Virus record (IMG/VR): IMGVR_UViG_3300028610_000406
Location: 1 to 27,564 of that record
Source of the DNA: a virus
DNA length: 27,564 bases
Direction: 5' to 3' (one strand)
Below are positions 14,875 through 21,970 of this stretch, piece after piece; positions within the stretch are counted from its first letter, which is position 1, and each line of letters opens with the position of its first letter. Both the position numbers and the translations under genes were made by a program. The notes beneath the pieces were generated by a model. The model saw only the letters and a program-made list of their open reading frames with translations, was not told the DNA's origin and did not search any database.

Positions 14875-15578
14875 GCTGTATATTGCACATAAATAGTACC
14901 AACAGGAAATCCAGAGGCAGCTGGGGGTGTATCGTCGGTGTTATACAAAACCATCGGCACATAAGCAGCATCAGCAGAACTTCTATCTCCTGTGACAGTT
15001 AATCCTTCAGTAACTATACTACCAGTTGAACTATCATTTGCGTTATTTAGTAAATAGTCTGTATGTGCTTGTGTATTATCTGCCTGATGTGTTGCTCCTG
15101 CACCCGATACTGCGACACCCGCACCTGAAACTGTTACTAAATTAGCAATATCTGTTACAAGTGCACCAGAAACAACTACTCCAGCGCCACTTACTGTAAC
15201 TAGGTTTGCAATGTCAGAAACCAACGCTCCACTTACTGCTACCCCCGCACCTGATACCGTTACAAGATTAGCTATATCTGCTACCAACGCTCCAGAAGTA
15301 GCAACATAGGCCCCAGAAACGGCTACTCCCGCACCTGAAACTGTGGTTAGATTATTTTTATTAGTAACAGTTGCTCCAGAAACTACTACACCGGCTCCGC
15401 TTACGGTAGTTAGATTTGATATATCAGTAACTAATGCACCTGATATGGTTAAATTAGTTTCAAAATTATCAAAAGTTACTTTTTTCGTTAAGGTTGAACC
15501 TATTGAGGCAAAAGGAAAGACATCAATTCCTGATATACCTACGGCTGCATCAAGTTCACTTATTTTATTATCAACCAT
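14871..15578 (-). CDS. Heptad-repeat fibre-like virion protein
   Basis: A 235-residue protein. Residues 1-45 (MVDNKISELDAAVGISGIDV and on) resemble short attachment domains of phage fibres. Residues 46-157 contain five copies of a 21-residue unit of the form SGALV.DI.NLVTVSGAGV.V. A single seven-residue unit (SGAYVAT) sits between the second and third copies. Residues 158-235 form a C-terminal domain with a TVTGDRSSADAAYVPM segment. The precise 7-residue register indicates a regular fibre, either a trimeric coil or a beta-helix, with the end domain possibly binding the host. It overlaps the upstream stop as TAATG and lies in the adhesin block downstream of the capsid gene. Confidence 0.75.
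   Translation of the reverse strand: MVDNKISELDAAVGISGIDVFPFASIGSTLTKKVTFDNFETNLTISGALVTDISNLTTVSGAGVVVSGATVTNKNNLTTVSGAGVAVSGAYVATSGALVADIANLVTVSGAGVAVSGALVSDIANLVTVSGAGVVVSGALVTDIANLVTVSGAGVAVSGAGATHQADNTQAHTDYLLNNANDSSTGSIVTEGLTVTGDRSSADAAYVPMVLYNTDDTPPAASGFPVGTIYVQYTA
15108..15443 (-). repeat. Five 63-bp coding repeats plus one 21-bp partial unit
   Basis: These encode 21-residue fibre units, each three heptads long. The lone 7-residue insert between units two and three keeps the heptad frame, so length changes have been by exact heptads. Unit DNA has diverged by synonymous changes. Confidence 0.85.
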
Positions 15579-16039
15579 TAACTAGCACCAAACGTTACTG
15601 TCCAGTCTATTTTCAAAGTATCGTCTGCCCCCTTATTTACGCTTAGACCATCATTGTAAGTCATAAGTGTAGTTCGAGAAGTTCCCGATGCTTGAAATAT
15701 TCCTGCTTCTGTTATATCAGTATTTGTTCCTACTCCTGCCCCCCAGAACCCTGAGTAAACAACATCGTTGTCATCTCCACCAGTTCCTTGAATCGTTCCA
15801 GACAAAGCCAATGTACTAATGTGATTTGCTAAATCGGTACTACTTGCGCCTTGGCCAGTTCCAGAACCGATAGACATAAATCCTATTGCTGCTTCTCCCT
15901 GGTCACTTAATTGATCTGCGACGTGTACATCGAATAAGTTAGTAATCGTATTGTAAACTGTTCCAGAATCTTTTATATTTCCATCTAGGTCTCTTAATTC
16001 GTACTCTATTTTTCCTTTTATTCCTAATTTTTCTTCCAT
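15578..16039 (-). CDS. Virion structural protein, paralogue of the tail protein at 4644-5033
   Basis: A 153-residue protein. After an N-terminal part containing GKIEYELRDLDGNIKDSGTV, it has FMSIGSGTGQGASSTDL near residues 54-70 and TDITEAGIFQASGTS near residues 108-122, then a hydrophobic terminal strand (LKIDWTVTFGA). The same order occurs in the gene at 4644-5033. A strong AAGGAGGTAAT site precedes the ATG. Being in a different block, between the capsid genes and the fibre-like proteins, it may connect a head-located fibre as the other does for the tail. The homology is judged by eye. Confidence 0.7.
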   Translation of the reverse strand: MEEKLGIKGKIEYELRDLDGNIKDSGTVYNTITNLFDVHVADQLSDQGEAAIGFMSIGSGTGQGASSTDLANHISTLALSGTIQGTGGDDNDVVYSGFWGAGVGTNTDITEAGIFQASGTSRTTLMTYNDGLSVNKGADDTLKIDWTVTFGAS

Positions 16040-16058
16040 ATTACCTCCTTTTTAACAT

Positions 16059-16430
16059 TTAAGCTAATACTCTTGTGAATTGTGTTTGACGTCCTATCTC
16101 TCTTAATTGAGATTCAGCTAGTTGCCTCCAAAATGAGGAACTTTGGACTTCGCCAGTTTCCTCCACGCTTAATTCACCGAGACTTAATTTTTCCCCACCT
16201 GCTTGTGCTTGTACGAAGTCTATCGTATCAGCCTTAGAAAGATTTACTATTGGTGGTTGGAATTCTATAGAAATATTATTAGATCCAATAGATTCCCCCG
16301 TAAAATTTGCTACATGTTGTCTGTTCATGTCTACGACTGCAACTAAGTTTGCTCCGCTTAGTCCAGTTGGTACGTTATTGAAACTAGTTTGAATAAAATT
16401 AGCTATTGAGCCGATTGTATCTAACGCCAT
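16059..16430 (-). CDS. Unknown virion-block protein, 123 residues
   Basis: A 123-residue protein: MALDTIGSIANFIQTSFNNV, a short middle with LVAVVDMNRQHVANFTGES, and a charged C-terminal half with SVEETGEVQSSSFWRQLAES and a final QFTRVLA. It carries no cysteines or membrane segment. Its ATG overlaps the 53-residue gene's stop (TAATG), and a strong AGGAGG for the next gene follows its stop. By position between the major capsid gene and the fibre-like proteins it could be a head-completion, vertex or fibre-base protein. I do not recognise a family. Confidence 0.65.
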   Translation of the reverse strand: MALDTIGSIANFIQTSFNNVPTGLSGANLVAVVDMNRQHVANFTGESIGSNNISIEFQPPIVNLSKADTIDFVQAQAGGEKLSLGELSVEETGEVQSSSFWRQLAESQLREIGRQTQFTRVLA

Positions 16431-16591
16431 TAATTAACCCCCGACGTTATAATTGTACCATCGCCTGTCACTCTTATTGGAATAAACTCTGTTCCAGATT
16501 GTCCAACCAATAAAGTTACTGTTACTGCCTGACTTCCAGTAAAACCACTAGTAGTACCAGACAAATTTATTAAATAATTTGGTGCTACCAT
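16430..16591 (-). CDS. Small 53-residue virion-block protein
   Basis: A 53-codon frame from ATG 16591 (MVAPNYLINLSGTTSGFTGS) to TAA 16430. It is beta-prone, with few charges (VTVTLLVGQSGTEFIPIRV). The start follows the upstream stop by one base, and its stop overlaps the next ATG as TAATG, so the frame fills its slot exactly. That packing and the even, low-charge composition support coding. The function is unknown; it could be a small head decoration or structural subunit. Confidence 0.65.
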   Translation of the reverse strand: MVAPNYLINLSGTTSGFTGSQAVTVTLLVGQSGTEFIPIRVTGDGTIITSGVN

Positions 16592-16592
16592 T

Positions 16593-16826
16593 TTAAGTTC
16601 CTGATATTAGTCTGTTCCAATCTGAACCTCCTTGTGCAATACAGATATAAAAATCATTATTAGTTACATCATGTACAATATCACTTCCAACATTTCCTGT
16701 TAAAATATCTGTAGGATCTCCAAAGTGTGCTTTAATTGTCGTACTAAATTCTAGTGCTGCGGCTGTTCCTACGCCCTTTCCCATTCCGTCGACAAGTCCT
16801 AATAGACTGCCTGCTTGTGTTGCCAT
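16593..16826 (-). CDS. Small virion-block protein, unknown
   Basis: A 77-residue protein beginning MATQAGSLLGLVDGMGKGVG. The C-terminal half (about residues 45-75: GSDIVHDVTNNDFYICIAQGGSDW) has the W/Y, Gly and Asp pattern of short beta domains seen in phage fibre accessory proteins, where a phrase like NDFYICIAQGG is common. GGGAGG lies 10 bases before the ATG. It is the first gene after the major capsid protein and starts the adhesin block, so it may be a virion surface component. No family recognised. Confidence 0.65.
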   Translation of the reverse strand: MATQAGSLLGLVDGMGKGVGTAAALEFSTTIKAHFGDPTDILTGNVGSDIVHDVTNNDFYICIAQGGSDWNRLISGT

Positions 16827-16877
16827 TTCTTTTATTCCTCCCTTTCAATTGTTATTGAATGTGATGTCTTGCGACTG

Positions 16878-16904
16878 GGGGTTATTGATTTTAGCAGAAG
16901 CCCC
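16878..16904 (-). other. Hairpin downstream of major capsid gene
   Basis: GGGGCTTCTG and the matching CAATAACCCC form an imperfect stem with a CTAAAAT loop, 29 bases beyond the capsid stop on the minus strand. No T-run follows. It may protect the end of the capsid message or lower read-through into the adhesin block. Confidence 0.4.
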
Positions 16905-16932
16905 AAACTGCGTTTATTTAATTAGATTAAAT

Positions 16933-17787
16933 CTAACTACTTGAAATCTTAGAGATTGCCTTAGTTCGTAAAGCTGATACCGTAATTCTTTGAGTCAAAA
17001 CTGCGCCTTCCATATCATAGGATGCTAAAGTTATGTTCTCCATACTGATGTCTCTCGCGATTGCTATTGCGTAAGCCTGGGTTCTATCAAAGATATAACC
17101 AGATGTTGCTACTGCATTTGGTCCTGCGTTTGCACTAAATGATGTTACATTTAATCCAAAAATAGTTCCAACTCGGCCTGTGCCCATCATTTGGGTGTTA
17201 CCTGCCTTGTCAGCTTCTACAAAAGTATCAATATTCATTAAGTCAGAGTATTGCTCTTCTCCTAATAGATAATCCGTTGGCCTATAATCATTAGATCTTA
17301 CATCAAATATAGACTCTACAATATTAGCGACGGTTATAGCTGCTCCACCTGCTGTGGTTGCGTTAGCTGTATCCAAAATTGCTAAAATTAAATCTGTCTC
17401 ATTTTCTGCAAATCTTCGACCTGCGGCTCGAATGTTTCTTTCTAGTAAAGCTACTTGTGAATCTTCAATCATTTCTCTAGTGATTCTAATTGCTACACCG
17501 TATTTGATTGGTGTAAAACTAACACTATCGAAACTCATGTTATCTAATGGAATTTCTGCCCCCTCACTAACTACTCGAACATCCATTGTATTTGGAGATT
17601 CTAAGTCTAGGTACATTGTGCTACCCTTAAACTCAGATGGTCCAATAACGAATGCTGCCATCTCTCTAGGAATCAAATTCTTTTCTGCCTCATCAATTAC
17701 CTTTGGTAAAATCAATTGCGGAATAAGAGATTGTCCAGGTGTTCCGTCTGCCCTACTTATGTACTCGTTTAATTTTGTCATTACCAT
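16933..17787 (-). CDS. Major capsid protein, HK97 fold
   Basis: A 284-residue capsid protein. The pattern is that of HK97-fold proteins: a short N-arm (LNEYISRADG), LPKVIDEAEKNLIPREMAAF near residue 28, the extended loop region, then VSEGAEIPLDNMSFDSVSF and GVAIRITREMIEDS near residues 74-110. The A-domain with DRTQAYAIAIARDI and a final VSALRTKAI strand follow. The short length and lack of a delta domain fit a separate scaffold encoded in the protease gene. The first two codons of the start (ATG GTA ATG) allow either M1 or M3. It follows the decoration gene by one base. Confidence 0.9.
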   Translation of the reverse strand: MVMTKLNEYISRADGTPGQSLIPQLILPKVIDEAEKNLIPREMAAFVIGPSEFKGSTMYLDLESPNTMDVRVVSEGAEIPLDNMSFDSVSFTPIKYGVAIRITREMIEDSQVALLERNIRAAGRRFAENETDLILAILDTANATTAGGAAITVANIVESIFDVRSNDYRPTDYLLGEEQYSDLMNIDTFVEADKAGNTQMMGTGRVGTIFGLNVTSFSANAGPNAVATSGYIFDRTQAYAIAIARDISMENITLASYDMEGAVLTQRITVSALRTKAISKISSS

Positions 17788-17788
17788 T

Positions 17789-18250
17789 TTACAAGTTTAG
17801 ACTAACAAGCGTATAAAGTGCCGTTCCAGATGCGGATGATGTAAGTGCTCTTCCGATTGGAGTATCATTCAAAATTCCAGTTCCACTTTCAGTACCTCTA
17901 TGATTCATTACTGCACCTGATTCGTTGTGTGTTACCAAACAACCACCAGATACGATTTGACCTGCATAGCAAGCGTATGTACCTCGTGTTGCAACTGTTA
18001 CCCACTCGTCTGAACCTGCATTGTTTAATGCAAGACCATTACAAAGTTCGGATTTAATTGCCCCGATTGCAGTTATATCTTCAGATACGAAAGAGTTTGC
18101 TCCTGAAACTACTGTATTAGTTCCAGAAAACTGAACCCACTGACCTCCAGAAATTGTCTCTAGTGCTTTAGCACTAATTGTTCTAGGTACGCCTCCATCC
18201 ATAAGAGCTTGTGCTCCCAATGGATTACTTAAAATTGCTGCTGTTGCCAT
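17789..18250 (-). CDS. Capsid decoration protein (DUF2190-like)
   Basis: A 153-residue beta protein of the small decoration class that stabilises filled heads, located between protease and capsid as in many siphoviruses. The visible pattern is a proline/glycine-rich GGVPRTISAKALETISGGQW near residues 19-38, GLALNNAGSDEWVTVATRGT near 72-91 and a hairpin ending IGRALTSSASGTALYTLV. This matches the design of the DUF2190 family of capsid-cap proteins. It has two cysteines (in CYAGQIVSGGC) that might be close in the fold. It abuts the protease stop directly. Confidence 0.8.
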   Translation of the reverse strand: MATAAILSNPLGAQALMDGGVPRTISAKALETISGGQWVQFSGTNTVVSGANSFVSEDITAIGAIKSELCNGLALNNAGSDEWVTVATRGTYACYAGQIVSGGCLVTHNESGAVMNHRGTESGTGILNDTPIGRALTSSASGTALYTLVSLNL

Positions 18251-18595
18251 TTAGTAAACGTATGACTTCCTCTGAATTCCAATTGAGTTATGTCCTTGTG
18301 TAAAGACATAACCTTCCTTTCCTTCAACTTCGTCTGATTCCTCTTCAGCTTCTTCCTCTTCTTCGGTTTCCTCAGTTTCTTCCTCTTCCTCTTTTGGTTC
18401 CTCTTTTACCTCTTCTTTTGGTTCTTCGTCTGCATCAGCTGCTTTTACCTTTATCTTCATAGCGGTATTAAAACCTCTTTCAAATGCAGATTCCTCAGCC
18501 TTTACTTCTGGTTCTGCCTCTACCTTTGGTTCTTCCTTAGTTTCCTCTTCTACTGGAGTCTCTTCAGTCTCAGTTGTTTTTTCTTCTTCTGTCAT
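18251..18595 (-). CDS. Nested scaffold protein by internal start
   Basis: In-frame internal ATG (M175 of the protease) at 18595, preceded by a strong GGGGGGAT site (18599-18606 region). It would produce a 114-residue scaffold alone, as in the lambda C/Nu3 arrangement. The purine-rich site lies exactly at the protease-scaffold boundary, where a plain linker would need no such sequence. The product begins MTEEEKTTETEETPVEEE and is mostly Glu. This is inference from the ribosome-binding site and known systems; expression is not proven. Confidence 0.55.
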   Translation of the reverse strand: MTEEEKTTETEETPVEEETKEEPKVEAEPEVKAEESAFERGFNTAMKIKVKAADADEEPKEEVKEEPKEEEEETEETEEEEEAEEESDEVEGKEGYVFTQGHNSIGIQRKSYVY

Positions 18596-19117
18596 ATTAT
18601 CCCCCCTTTCAGTTTTTGTTGAATTCTCATTTATTGAGTGTAATTTGTAGGCATTGTTTAGTGCTACATTAAAAGTCGCTCCCCCGTCTGCTGGGACTGC
18701 CACAACGCTTAATTCTTTGAACTCTATATTGTGTGGGATAATGTCGCCGTCTTCTGTTTCTTCAATGTCCTCTGGTCTTACGTGTGCGCCCACGCTGACG
18801 GTATTAAGTAGTCCGTCTTTGATTAATTGTTTGACTTTTGCATCTTTTACTACTGCATTGAAGGGGATATTTCTTTGTACTTCGTCCCAGTGTGCTAAGT
18901 TGACTTTTCCAACGATTGAATCAACAGAATTATTGTGGTCTTTTAGTAAAGGAACACCTATTAATGTTCGTGCGGCTTTAGATAGTTCTTCTCCAATGAA
19001 TTTGTGACCGTTTGTAGTGGTAGTTTCATTGATGGCAATTCCATTTATAGTAAAATCTCCATCTAATTCAGCACTAGACTCAATTGGCACAAAGTACTCT
19101 AACATCAACTCTTCCAT
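18251..19117 (-). CDS. Prohead protease fused to scaffold
   Basis: A 288-residue protein with an HK97-type prohead protease (peptidase S78) at residues about 1-155. It shows FTINGIAINETT near residue 22, DHNNSV around His61, which is the probable catalytic histidine, TVSVGAHV with Ser108 as probable nucleophile, and ELSVVAVPADGGA near residue 135. Residues 175-288 are a very acidic, Glu-rich region that behaves like a capsid scaffold and ends with a hydrophilic YVFTQGHNSIGIQRKSYVY, perhaps the capsid-binding tip. The scaffold would be digested after assembly. It follows a bipartite promoter, and no Shine-Dalgarno is seen before the ATG. Confidence 0.88.
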   Translation of the reverse strand: MEELMLEYFVPIESSAELDGDFTINGIAINETTTTNGHKFIGEELSKAARTLIGVPLLKDHNNSVDSIVGKVNLAHWDEVQRNIPFNAVVKDAKVKQLIKDGLLNTVSVGAHVRPEDIEETEDGDIIPHNIEFKELSVVAVPADGGATFNVALNNAYKLHSINENSTKTERGDNMTEEEKTTETEETPVEEETKEEPKVEAEPEVKAEESAFERGFNTAMKIKVKAADADEEPKEEVKEEPKEEEEETEETEEEEEAEEESDEVEGKEGYVFTQGHNSIGIQRKSYVY

Positions 19118-19146
19118 TGTAAACTACTACTCTATAATAAAAAGAG

Positions 19147-19178
19147 TATTTAGTTATTGATTTGGGTAATATATATAA
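19147..19178 (-). promoter_or_regulatory. Bipartite promoter of the capsid module
   Basis: Minus strand: TTATATATATTA (19167-19178), then ATCAATAA and CTAAATA (19147-19153), with the same 7-base spacing between TATATAT and TCAA. The TATA-like box is 36 bases before the protease ATG at 19117. Confidence 0.6.
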
Positions 19179-19185
19179 TGTAAAA

Positions 19186-19551
19186 TTAGTCAATCCGGAG
19201 GGTTATGCTTACTTCAGTGTTGTTTGGACTCATTAAAGTGGGATTCATTGTGCTTGGACCCATTACTTGGATGTCTAAAGTTTCGTCTAACTTAAATTTA
19301 TCAAATTGGTCTTGTACTATTAAATTAGAAACTGCTCCTTGGAGTATAGCCCTTGGTGCGTAATAGTTTACTCCCCTTGTTTGAGATTTGTGAAATATTA
19401 AATATCCTAAACTACTTGTAATTGTGACAGACACTTCTTCACCTGAATCGATTATGACACTATTTAACTTACCAGTAATTCTACCTGTTTGGAAGTCTGT
19501 ATTTGGATTCATCTTGATTCTTATTTCTTTTTTACGGGGATTTTCAGTCAT
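19186..19551 (-). CDS. Unknown protein of the head block, 121 residues
   Basis: A 121-residue protein: a basic N-terminus (MTENPRKKEIRIKMNPNTD), then beta strands with GRITGKLNSVIIDSGEEVSV near residues 23-42 and a C-terminal SPNNTEVSITLRID. It has no membrane segment. Overlapping the upstream gene's stop (ATGA), it lies between portal/zinc ribbon and protease, so it probably belongs to the head assembly module. I do not recognise it, and its beta character could fit a minor capsid protein. Confidence 0.65.
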   Translation of the reverse strand: MTENPRKKEIRIKMNPNTDFQTGRITGKLNSVIIDSGEEVSVTITSSLGYLIFHKSQTRGVNYYAPRAILQGAVSNLIVQDQFDKFKLDETLDIQVMGPSTMNPTLMSPNNTEVSITLRID

Positions 19552-19823
19552 ATTTCTACTCTCCTAATTATTCTTACTCGATTAGTTGTTTGGATGTTCT
19601 CTCCAGTTATACCTATATCAAATTCTCTTAGACCCATTAGTCCAGGGATTGTCCCTTGTAGTGCATTAGATCTACCTAAATTCATTTGTTTTGCGGCGCT
19701 TAGACCAATCTCTGGGATTACTTGTGTGCTTACTGAGCTTCCACCAATTACTGCATATTGTAAATCTCCAATGCCTGGTTGGTAGGTTACTCTCTGTTTG
19801 GTTACTGGATCTAAGTATATCAT
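19548..19823 (-). CDS. Unknown protein of the head block, 91 residues
   Basis: A 91-residue protein beginning MIYLDPVTKQRVTYQPGIGD with a glycine-rich middle (AVIGGSSVSTQVIPEIGLSA) and a basic end (RVRIIRRVEI). It shares ATGA overlaps with both neighbours, so it belongs to the portal transcript. Neither a signal peptide nor a membrane helix is present. Its place between the portal genes and the prohead protease suggests a head-associated role, but the family is not recognised. Confidence 0.6.
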   Translation of the reverse strand: MIYLDPVTKQRVTYQPGIGDLQYAVIGGSSVSTQVIPEIGLSAAKQMNLGRSNALQGTIPGLMGLREFDIGITGENIQTTNRVRIIRRVEI

Positions 19824-19975
19824 CCTTCTAAAAATGCCTTCTGATTTAATTTTATTTGTTTCATTTTATATTCGTGAATACATTGACCACAAATCCATAA
19901 TCCATTAAGTAATGATATTGCACGCCTTTCTTCACACTTAGCACAGAAAGGAATATTAGAATCAGTTAGTTGCAT
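19820..19975 (-). CDS. Zinc-ribbon protein, 51 residues
   Basis: A 51-residue protein with two CxxC pairs (Cys11, 14, 29, 32 counted from the ATG at 19975) that would hold one zinc ion: FCAKCEERRAIS and WICGQCIHEY. The start at 19975 is chosen because it overlaps the portal stop as TGATG; an earlier in-frame ATG at 20002 would add nine residues inside the portal gene. Small zinc ribbons are frequent in archaeal viruses and often act in DNA or protein contacts. The place right after the portal is unusual, so it may aid capsid assembly or packaging, but this is inference. Confidence 0.75.
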   Translation of the reverse strand: MQLTDSNIPFCAKCEERRAISLLNGLWICGQCIHEYKMKQIKLNQKAFLEG

Positions 19976-21951
19976 CAGTCTACTAACCCGACCATACTGC
20001 ATCTACACATACTATGGGCTGGAGGCATGTTTAGGCCGGCTAGACCTTCTCTTGTTTCAAATACTTGTCCGTCTAGTGCTTCACAGATAGGACAAGTCCT
20101 TTCGTCTAAAGCAGTTAGCCACCTATAAGATTTAATTTCATTTTCAAGATATAAATCTTTTAATCCTTGGTTTGCTAATCTGACTGTTTCTGTTCTGGCA
20201 ATATTGATTGGTCTTTTATCTGCAGAAAGTGTTAATTTTTTTACTCCATCTTCGTCGAATCTTACTCTATCTTTTAAGTTAATAGATCTACTTATGTCTC
20301 TCTCTATTTGTGTGATTGTTTTGTTCTTTCGGAAACCGTCTTTTAGGATAACCTTTAATTTGTTTACGTCTCTTTGGGGGAGTAATCCTTCGATTAATTG
20401 TTGTTCTGTGGTAGCGAGTAGTTCTTCGAATTTGTCTATTCGCAGGTTTCGTAGTATTTTGACTAAGTAATCTGAATAGTTAAAGCCTGCTAATTCTTTT
20501 ACGTTAATATATTGAGATAACTTCATGTTACCTTTCTCTGCATCTGTTAGGATAGGTTTACATTTGTGGACTAGGGTGACTTTTGCTTTTTGTTTGGCAG
20601 TTTTTTTAGCACCAGGTACTTCTGGTTGTTTGATTTTCTCCTCGTTCTTTCTGGCTAAGTCTTCTTGCTTTTTGAATTCTGCTTCTTCGGCATCTAATTT
20701 TTTACGGGCTTCTTCTGGAGTGGGTAACTTATCGACGACATCTAGTTCCATTATCTCTGCATATTCTATTTCTAGTGCGGCTCTTAGTTCTGGAGATAAA
20801 TCCATTAGTTTTAATGTTTCTTTGACGATTGCTAATCTAGCAAGTTTTTCTTCTTCGCCTGGGAGTTCCCAAATAAACTCAACCTTATTGTCTAGCTTGG
20901 GGGAGTTATTTCTTAAGACGGGTCTAAGAATTTGGTCTTCTACTATCTCTTCGATTAATGTTCTAAGTGAGTGAATGAATCTTAACCAACCCTTATCGTT
21001 TACTTTAGCGAGACCTTCTGGGTTGTTTGCTACTCCGATTAGACTCATTGGAATCTTCATTGCTATGGCTAATTGTTCTAAATCGTGTTCTGCAGACTTA
21101 GTTAAATTATCTCCTATTCCTGCGAAATCGATTAATGTCATTTCTACGTTTGAATCAGTTACCCACTCAGTAGAATTGTTCATAAATTGTAAGTCTGATT
21201 TGAATGAATCCATATCGGCTTTTTTTACTTTTTGACCAGGTTGTCCTAACTTTACATGAATTGGTGCTCCTGCTTTTCGGCTTAATAGTTTGTGTCTATC
21301 TAATTCAGAACCGGCATAGTTTTCAATTGTTACTCTACTTGACCAAAGTAATCCTCGTCCGTATGGATCTCCAGGTGTTTTGTTTATTGTCAAATGAGCG
21401 ATTTGTTTAGGTTTAAATGGAATTGGTTTTTTGGTCGAATCAAATAACTTTAGTTTCTTTTTGAATTGATTGTATTCGATTACTTTTCCTTTCTTTGTTC
21501 GTTTGACATACATATCGTTAGCATTTAGAACTCTTAATTTGTCAATATTCTTCATATCTTCTAGGTCTAATTCCATGTAACCGTTTCCCTTAGAGACAGC
21601 CTCTTTAATCCATGGTCTTAGTTTTGATTTGAAGTTTGTGTCGTCTATGAATCCATCTAGAACTGCTTGGGCATTTTCGTCTTTGGTTTTAACATCAAAA
21701 TCTCCGACTATTGCATCGGCTATTTTGTCGACCATTGCTTCGGCTATTCCAATATTATCAAGAATTTTATCTACTTGACAGAAATTGAATGGATGTTGTG
21801 CGCCTAATCCTTTTGGGAATCTTATTTGGATGTCATCGGTTTCTCCCTTAAATGCCTCAGCTATGATACTCTGTCTGTTCGCGTATTCTTCCTTAGTTAC
21901 CGCCAAATAACAAGTTACCTCTTTTTCCCCTTCTTTAGACTTAAGTTTCAC
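19975..21951 (-). CDS. Portal protein fused to Mu F-type minor head protein
   Basis: A 658-residue protein. The N-terminal 400 residues resemble phage portal proteins that form the DNA entry ring: FNFCQVDKILDNIGIAEAMV near residue 57, DPYGRGLLWSSRVTIEN near residue 195, then AIAMKIPMSLIGVANNPEG near residue 295. Residues about 415-455 are a charged, Lys/Glu-rich linker. Residues about 480-658 carry the Mu gpF / SPP1 gp7 pattern: RPINIARTETVRLANQGLKD, then LDERTCPICEALDGQVFETR and MPPAHSMCRCSMVGLVD with Cys and His. The start codon is GTG 29 bases after a TATA box (leaderless). Portal and Mu F genes are often adjacent but separate; here they are one reading frame. Confidence 0.88.
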   Translation of the reverse strand: MKLKSKEGEKEVTCYLAVTKEEYANRQSIIAEAFKGETDDIQIRFPKGLGAQHPFNFCQVDKILDNIGIAEAMVDKIADAIVGDFDVKTKDENAQAVLDGFIDDTNFKSKLRPWIKEAVSKGNGYMELDLEDMKNIDKLRVLNANDMYVKRTKKGKVIEYNQFKKKLKLFDSTKKPIPFKPKQIAHLTINKTPGDPYGRGLLWSSRVTIENYAGSELDRHKLLSRKAGAPIHVKLGQPGQKVKKADMDSFKSDLQFMNNSTEWVTDSNVEMTLIDFAGIGDNLTKSAEHDLEQLAIAMKIPMSLIGVANNPEGLAKVNDKGWLRFIHSLRTLIEEIVEDQILRPVLRNNSPKLDNKVEFIWELPGEEEKLARLAIVKETLKLMDLSPELRAALEIEYAEIMELDVVDKLPTPEEARKKLDAEEAEFKKQEDLARKNEEKIKQPEVPGAKKTAKQKAKVTLVHKCKPILTDAEKGNMKLSQYINVKELAGFNYSDYLVKILRNLRIDKFEELLATTEQQLIEGLLPQRDVNKLKVILKDGFRKNKTITQIERDISRSINLKDRVRFDEDGVKKLTLSADKRPINIARTETVRLANQGLKDLYLENEIKSYRWLTALDERTCPICEALDGQVFETREGLAGLNMPPAHSMCRCSMVGLVD

Positions 21952-21970
21952 AAATAACTAAGATAAAAGT

